IMG/VR virus record: IMGVR_UViG_3300034374_001468
Coordinates: 1 to 25,125 of that record
Source of the DNA: a virus
Strand: one strand, 5' to 3'
DNA: 25,125 bases
Part shown: positions 22,246-25,125 of the stretch, in pieces
Layout of the letters: each line of letters begins with the position of its first letter
Numbering within the stretch: position 1 is the stretch's first letter
Translations under genes and position numbers: made by a program
Notes under the pieces: model-generated
What the model was told of the DNA's origin: nothing
The model's input: the letters and a program-made list of their open reading frames with translations, nothing else
Database searches by the model: none

Positions 22246-23798
22246 CAGAACACGTTGAAATCCATCGAAGCGCGCACCGGCGCGTTGTGGCGCGAGTTAA
22301 AAGCGCCGCGTGTCAGGCGTCGATGCTCGCCGCCGCCCAACAGCAGATAGCCATAGGCGTCGCCGACGTGGCTGTTCTGGTCCTTGTTCGGGGCATCTCG
22401 GAAGCGGTCCATGCCGCCGGAGATCCCGACGCGCTTGAAATGATAGCCGCCAGCCAGCGCTTTGCGGAGGCGGCGGCAGCTCGCATCGACCTGGAGCCCG
22501 GGCTTGCCACCCACCAGCCGCGTCATGGGGGCTGCACCCGCCTCCCGCCGCACACCAAAATCGTTCGAGGCGGTCGGCTTCGCGTTCAAGCCAAGGGTGC
22601 GCAAGTGATCGAAGCTCGTAACCTCGAAGATCTCGTCGCGCTTTGAGCCGGCGGGGTCGCCCCAGATCATCGGCTCACAGCCCTTGAAGCGCGTGTTGAG
22701 CTCGTAAAGCAGCATCTGCCCGAAACGCTCGAGGCCCATGTCGTCGGTCACCAGCTCATGCTGGATACGCCACTGGCCATCGGAGCTGCGCTGCCCAAAG
22801 ACGGCGGCCGGCGTCAAGCCAAAGTCGAGGCCGACATGGATTGTGGCGCCTTCCTCGAGCGGCACACCTTCCATTGCCATCGTGACATCATCGTACTCGG
22901 GCCAGACCGGGCGGCCGTCTTTTACGAAAACATACTGGCCGTTCACATAGCACTGTATCCAGTCCAAATCCTTACCGCCGAGCTGCTGCTCGTAATAGCC
23001 GGCAGGCAGATTATTTATGTTCTCGGCCTTCGGGTTTATGGCCCAATGGCGACCCGCTGCGGGTATCGCTTCCGGCGCATCGGCGACGACCTCGACCATG
23101 CCCGGCGGCTGCTTAAAAAAGGTCCATTTGTACTTTCCGCGCACGGGTTCCTTCTCGGCCAGGCGATACCACCAATGGTCATCATCCATCGGGTTCGTAT
23201 CGGCCCATATACCGCGCCACGGCGCGCCTCCGTTGCTCTTGGTAGGGTAACGCCCCACACGATGCGTAAGGCCCTGTATGACGGCGAGAGGCAGCTCACG
23301 GGCCTCGTTGACCCAGCCGCCGGTCAGCTCGAGCGAGAGCAGCTTGCGCACATCCTTCGGCTGATCGAGCGCCAGAAAAATAACCTCGCAATCGACGCCC
23401 GGCACCTCGTCGCGCGGCGGCAGCTTGATATGGTGCGTGATCGGAGGCGACCAACGCAGCGGCCCCCATTGGCTCTCGGGAAACAGCTCGGTCCATGTCT
23501 TGAGCGTCGTCGTTCGCAGCTCGGGGTACGAGTTCCGCACAACCACGAAACGGCTGTAACGGATATTGTCCTTGGGCGAGGCGGGCTGCTTCGCGGCGCG
23601 CAGCATCACCTCGGCGGCGCAAGCATACGACTTGCCGCTGCCCACCGGACCCAGCAGGCCGCGAAAGAAGCTATCATCAGCCAGGAATTTCCACGTCGTA
23701 GGCGATTGGCTGAAATCAAGGTTCAGCGACCCAAGCGTTTCGGCGTCAGGGGCGCCGCGCTTGCGGCGAGGGGAGTTATCGGCGTTTCGGCGGGCCAT
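22245..23798 (-). CDS. terL: Terminase large subunit (ATPase and nuclease)
   Basis: The 517-residue protein packages DNA into the prohead. I use the ATG at 23798 (MARRNADNSP); a longer in-frame ORF to 23960 is only the shadow of the overlapping HTH gene. The ATPase part has Walker A GPVGSGKS at 50-57 and a likely Walker B region at about 155-168 (L-E-L-T-G-G-W-V-N-E-A-R-E). The nuclease part shows the RNase H-like acidic residues D325 (HVGLDFG), D381 (IWGDPAG) and D480 (HVGDAYGYLLLG). Length and motif order fit the Terminase_6-type large subunits of podoviruses. It overlaps the HTH gene by 23 bases and is followed by a plus-facing hairpin. Confidence 0.95.
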   Translation of the reverse strand: MARRNADNSPRRKRGAPDAETLGSLNLDFSQSPTTWKFLADDSFFRGLLGPVGSGKSYACAAEVMLRAAKQPASPKDNIRYSRFVVVRNSYPELRTTTLKTWTELFPESQWGPLRWSPPITHHIKLPPRDEVPGVDCEVIFLALDQPKDVRKLLSLELTGGWVNEARELPLAVIQGLTHRVGRYPTKSNGGAPWRGIWADTNPMDDDHWWYRLAEKEPVRGKYKWTFFKQPPGMVEVVADAPEAIPAAGRHWAINPKAENINNLPAGYYEQQLGGKDLDWIQCYVNGQYVFVKDGRPVWPEYDDVTMAMEGVPLEEGATIHVGLDFGLTPAAVFGQRSSDGQWRIQHELVTDDMGLERFGQMLLYELNTRFKGCEPMIWGDPAGSKRDEIFEVTSFDHLRTLGLNAKPTASNDFGVRREAGAAPMTRLVGGKPGLQVDASCRRLRKALAGGYHFKRVGISGGMDRFRDAPNKDQNSHVGDAYGYLLLGGGEHRRLTRGAFNSRHNAPVRASMDFNVF

Positions 23799-24000
23799 CG
23801 GCTTCCAGCGGTTGCGCCTCGAGCTCGTAGCCCAAGGCCATAAGTAACTTGTCAACGGTCTCGACGCTCGGGACATGCTCGCCCAGCTCGACGTTCTGGA
23901 TCGTCTGCCTCGGCACGTCGGCCTCGATACCGAGCTGGAACAGCGTCCAGCCCTTTTCACGACGCAACTCGTTAATCAGTGTTGTCGTCCAGTGGCTCAT
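23776..24000 (-). CDS. XRE-type helix-turn-helix regulator inside the terminase operon
   Basis: The 74-residue protein is a single lambda-repressor-like DNA-binding domain: I-N-E-L-R-R-E-K-G-W-T-L-F-Q-L-G-I-E-A-D-V at about 9-29, then P-R-Q-T-I-Q-N-V-E-L-G (recognition helix about 30-39) and P-S-V-E-T-V-D-K-L-L-M-A-L-G-Y-E-L. A short charged tail follows; there is no effector or cleavage domain. The gene overlaps both neighbours (29 bases into the small terminase gene, 23 bases into the large). That tight position means it is made with the packaging enzymes late in infection. It may control late genes, bind a packaging site, or serve as an accessory part of the terminase. The target is unknown. 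Confidence 0.88.
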   Translation of the reverse strand: MSHWTTTLINELRREKGWTLFQLGIEADVPRQTIQNVELGEHVPSVETVDKLLMALGYELEAQPLEADGPPKRR

Positions 24001-24367
24001 CTTCCTCAGGCCCCTTCAGGTTGATACCAATCAACGTCGGGCGATTTACATTCGGGTCCGCCTCGAGCAATCCGTGGTGTTTCGCGAGCAGGCGCAGCGC
24101 ACTGATCTTGTCGTGCATCTCGACCTCGACGTTGTGGCCATGCTGCGTCGCCGTGACCTTCACGCGCTTCACCGCCTTACGCGCGCCGTGGCTGAGCTGC
24201 TCAGAGCCCTTGAACGCGACGCGCCCGTGCTCATCCCACGCCACAATGTCCGTGATCTCGGACGCGGCAATCGCCTCGAGCTCCTGACGCACGGCTTCGC
24301 GGCGCTCGTCGTCTTGGCTTTGCAGCGCGGCGCGCGCCTCGCGGACGGATACGGGTTTGTCACTCAT
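23972..24367 (-). CDS. terS: Terminase small subunit
   Basis: The 131-residue protein (ATG at 24367, overlapping the stop of the 51-residue gene as ATGAGTGA) has a basic/acidic helical N-terminal half and a conserved C-terminal part: I-V-A-W-D-E-H-G-R-V-A-F-K-G-S-E-Q-L-S, K-A-V-K-R-V-K-V-T, and E-V-E-M-H-D-K-I-S-A-L-R-L-L-A-K-H-H-G-L-L. That last segment is the oligomerisation region seen in terminase small subunits of the Terminase_2 type, which usually have an HTH before it. Here the N-terminus (about 1-40) is the likely DNA-binding helix region. It recognises the phage DNA for packaging. An ATG 12 bases further upstream is in frame but lacks the neat overlap. Confidence 0.88.
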   Translation of the reverse strand: MSDKPVSVREARAALQSQDDERREAVRQELEAIAASEITDIVAWDEHGRVAFKGSEQLSHGARKAVKRVKVTATQHGHNVEVEMHDKISALRLLAKHHGLLEADPNVNRPTLIGINLKGPEEDEPLDDNTD

Positions 24368-24515
24368 CGGGGATCTCACCTAAGCCGTCGCACTCGACGC
24401 AATCTCGCGTGGAGTACGTCACCCACGGCCCGTGGCCGTTGACGCCGTGGCGCATAACCTCCTCGTAGCCGGCGCCGTCGCACTCAGGGCATGTCCGCCA
24501 GCCCGCGTCAGGCAT
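24360..24515 (-). CDS. 51-residue double zinc-knuckle protein
   Basis: An ORF of 51 codons plus TGA contains two DnaJ-type C-x-x-C-x-G-x-G motifs, CPECDGAG at residues 9-16 and CVECDGLG at 39-46, with an H-G-V-N-G-H-G-P-W linker between them. Four Cys would bind one zinc in a hairpin. The ATG overlaps the stop of the upstream gene by eight bases and the TGA overlaps the small terminase start, so translation is linked on both sides. Small proteins with this pair of knuckles occur in many phage genomes with no known role; binding to nucleic acid or a partner protein is likely. Confidence 0.82.
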   Translation of the reverse strand: MPDAGWRTCPECDGAGYEEVMRHGVNGHGPWVTYSTRDCVECDGLGEIPDE

Positions 24516-24756
24516 TTTTCGGGAAATCCCGCTTGAGGCGCTCCAGGTACAGGATCGCGTCCATCAGCTCCTCCTGCGCGTCGATAATCCATTGGCGTGT
24601 CGGCGCGTCGTTCTCGGCCATCGTCACGCCGTAATGGCGGATTCCCTCGGCGCTGCGGTCGTGGAACCGGCGCGTCACGGCGGCGACGACAGGATCCGGC
24701 TCCTGGGCCTTGTGCAACGCGCGGCGGCGCTGGCAATCGGCGCAATTACAGCTCAT
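24508..24756 (-). CDS. Small phage protein with Cys cluster and acidic helix
   Basis: The 82-residue protein begins M-S-C-N-C-A-D-C-Q, a cluster that may hold a metal, and ends with R-H-Y-G-V-T-M-A-E-N-D, W-I-I-D-A-Q-E-E-L-M-D-A-I-L-Y-L-E-R-L-K. The second segment recalls a helix of small phage proteins with an E-E-x-x-D-A-x-x-Y-L motif like that of MazG-type pyrophosphohydrolases, but one helix is not enough to claim that enzyme. I start at the ATG at 24756, which has AGGAG eight bases before it; an in-frame TTG lies two codons earlier. It is the first complete gene of the packaging group and follows a 159-base gap. Confidence 0.82.
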   Translation of the reverse strand: MSCNCADCQRRRALHKAQEPDPVVAAVTRRFHDRSAEGIRHYGVTMAENDAPTRQWIIDAQEELMDAILYLERLKRDFPKNA

Positions 24757-24915
24757 GGGCAAAACTCCTAAAATTTTGCGCGAGGCCCCCCTGTGAGTAA
24801 GGCCGGGGTGCCCCCCCTAGGGGTGGGGTCTCGAGGCCAAATCGGCCCGATCTGGGCCAACCGCGAGGTGGCTGCGGGATGCCCGAAGCTAAATCCCCGA
24901 TTGGGTTTTGTAACT
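24757..24915 (-). promoter_or_regulatory. GC-rich gap with inverted repeats before the packaging genes
   Basis: This 159-base gap lacks a believable gene. It carries GGCCCGATCTGGGCC (24844-24858), a five-pair inverted repeat with a five-base spacer; CCCCTAGGGG (24814-24823), a perfect palindrome; and ATCGGCCCGAT. Long C- and G-runs (24811-24828) lie between. AGGAG at 24765-24769 is the ribosome-binding site of the next gene. Promoter, terminator of the upstream transcript, or a packaging recognition site near the small terminase gene are all possible; I see no clear sigma-70 promoter. Confidence 0.55.
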
Positions 24916-25125
24916 CTAGCTCAAGCCGGCCCATGACGCCACCTGATTGAGCGTGAGCGGCGGTTGACGCCCGGATTTCAGCGCCTCGAGCGTCATCTGC
25001 ATGGCGTAATCCCGCACCGCTTCAGGCTCTACACCTTGCTCAGCAAGGGTTTCGGCCACGGCGAGGCTCGACTCGGCCGTGCGGTGGACGCCAGACGCGG
25101 CCGCGACGCCGCTGACAAACGCCTG
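24916..25125 (-). CDS. C-terminal end of an unknown phage protein (partial)
   Basis: The minus strand is open from the window edge to a TAG at 24916-24918, giving 69 residues: an Ala/Ser-rich start, E-S-S-L-A-V-A-E-T-L-A-E-Q-G-V-E-P-E-A-V, then M-Q-M-T-L-E-A-L-K-S-G-R-Q-P-P-L-T-L-N-Q, ending V-A-S-W-A-G-L-S. Composition, codon use and helical pattern are those of a real protein. The 5' end lies beyond the window. I do not recognise the family. Confidence 0.7.
   Translation of the reverse strand, partial: QAFVSGVAAASGVHRTAESSLAVAETLAEQGVEPEAVRDYAMQMTLEALKSGRQPPLTLNQVASWAGLS

Noticed and set aside
22758-23843. Plus-strand ORF of 361 codons opposite the large terminase
   Set aside because: Arg/His/Leu-rich shadow of a certain gene; the minus frame carries Walker and nuclease motifs.
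23799-23960. N-terminal extension of the large terminase
   Set aside because: It reads the HTH gene out of frame; the ATG at 23798 gives the usual length.
24419-24745. Minus-strand 108-codon ORF
   Set aside because: Another frame of the 82- and 51-residue genes, which have proper starts and Cys motifs; this one is Arg/Pro-rich noise.
24746-24934. Minus-strand 62-codon ORF across the gap before the packaging genes
   Set aside because: Pro/Gly-rich reading through inverted repeats; its end overlaps the start of the 82-residue gene, and it overlaps the end of the upstream partial gene in another frame.
1-25125. tRNA genes, CRISPR arrays, insertion sequences and attachment sites
   Set aside because: I looked for cloverleaf-like segments, regularly spaced repeats, transposase motifs and integrase-linked repeats and saw none; this was by eye, so a weak tRNA could be missed.

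Overview
This window looks like the packaging, structural and start of the lysis region of a tailed phage (or prophage) with a short-tailed, T7-type virion plan. Every confidently called gene but one lies on the minus strand, so the order of transcription runs from the right end (25125) to the left end (1). The DNA is GC-rich (roughly 58-60% by eye) with strong G/C at third codon positions. Several proteins (the DUF6321-type and Bbp19-type small proteins, the T7-gp8-like connector, a probable 3TM-type holin start) are typical of podoviruses of Alphaproteobacteria or other Proteobacteria. The host is an inference. No polymerase, integrase or replication gene falls in the window, so lifestyle and family cannot be decided here.

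Layout from right to left. (1) 25125-23972: the tail end of an unknown protein, a GC-rich gap with inverted repeats, two small Cys-containing proteins and the small terminase subunit. (2) 24000-22245: an XRE-type helix-turn-helix protein between the small and large terminase genes, overlapping both, then the large terminase. (3) 22245-21438: a hairpin plus T-run facing the plus strand, a GNAT-like protein with a TTG start coupled to a 10-codon leader, and a small MGG-type coiled-coil protein. (4) 21437-17144: head-tail connector, three small basic or head-associated proteins, scaffold, major capsid protein and a small decoration-type protein, followed by a UUCG-loop hairpin. (5) 17091-5362: tail tubular proteins A and B, three proteins matching T7 internal core gp14/gp15/gp16 in order and size, and a further 820-residue virion-type protein. 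(6) 5325-667: T7-type tail fibre, two paralogous small fibre-associated proteins flanking a 47-residue protein, and a repeat-bearing tail protein. (7) 667-1: a secreted small protein, a membrane-anchored coiled-coil protein and the first 14 codons of a likely holin.

Genes are packed with ATGA, TAATG or 8-41 bp overlaps almost throughout, which points to a few long transcripts with translational coupling. Real gaps occur only at about 24757-24915, 22191-22244, 18286-18428, 17092-17143 and 5326-5361; apart from the last, all carry inverted repeats.

The points most worth a second look are these. The 1299-residue gp16-like protein carries two ParB-like segments and a RelA/SpoT-like segment, so the virion may deliver a multi-domain effector. 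A plus-strand 68-codon gene with its own promoter-like and ribosome-binding sequences lies inside that same gene, opposite a Ser-rich linker. The hexamer CTCGAG occurs about 50 times, in all three reading frames, yet is absent from the capsid block and nearly absent from the fibre block. The GNAT gene has an unusual leader-coupled start next to a plus-strand terminator.
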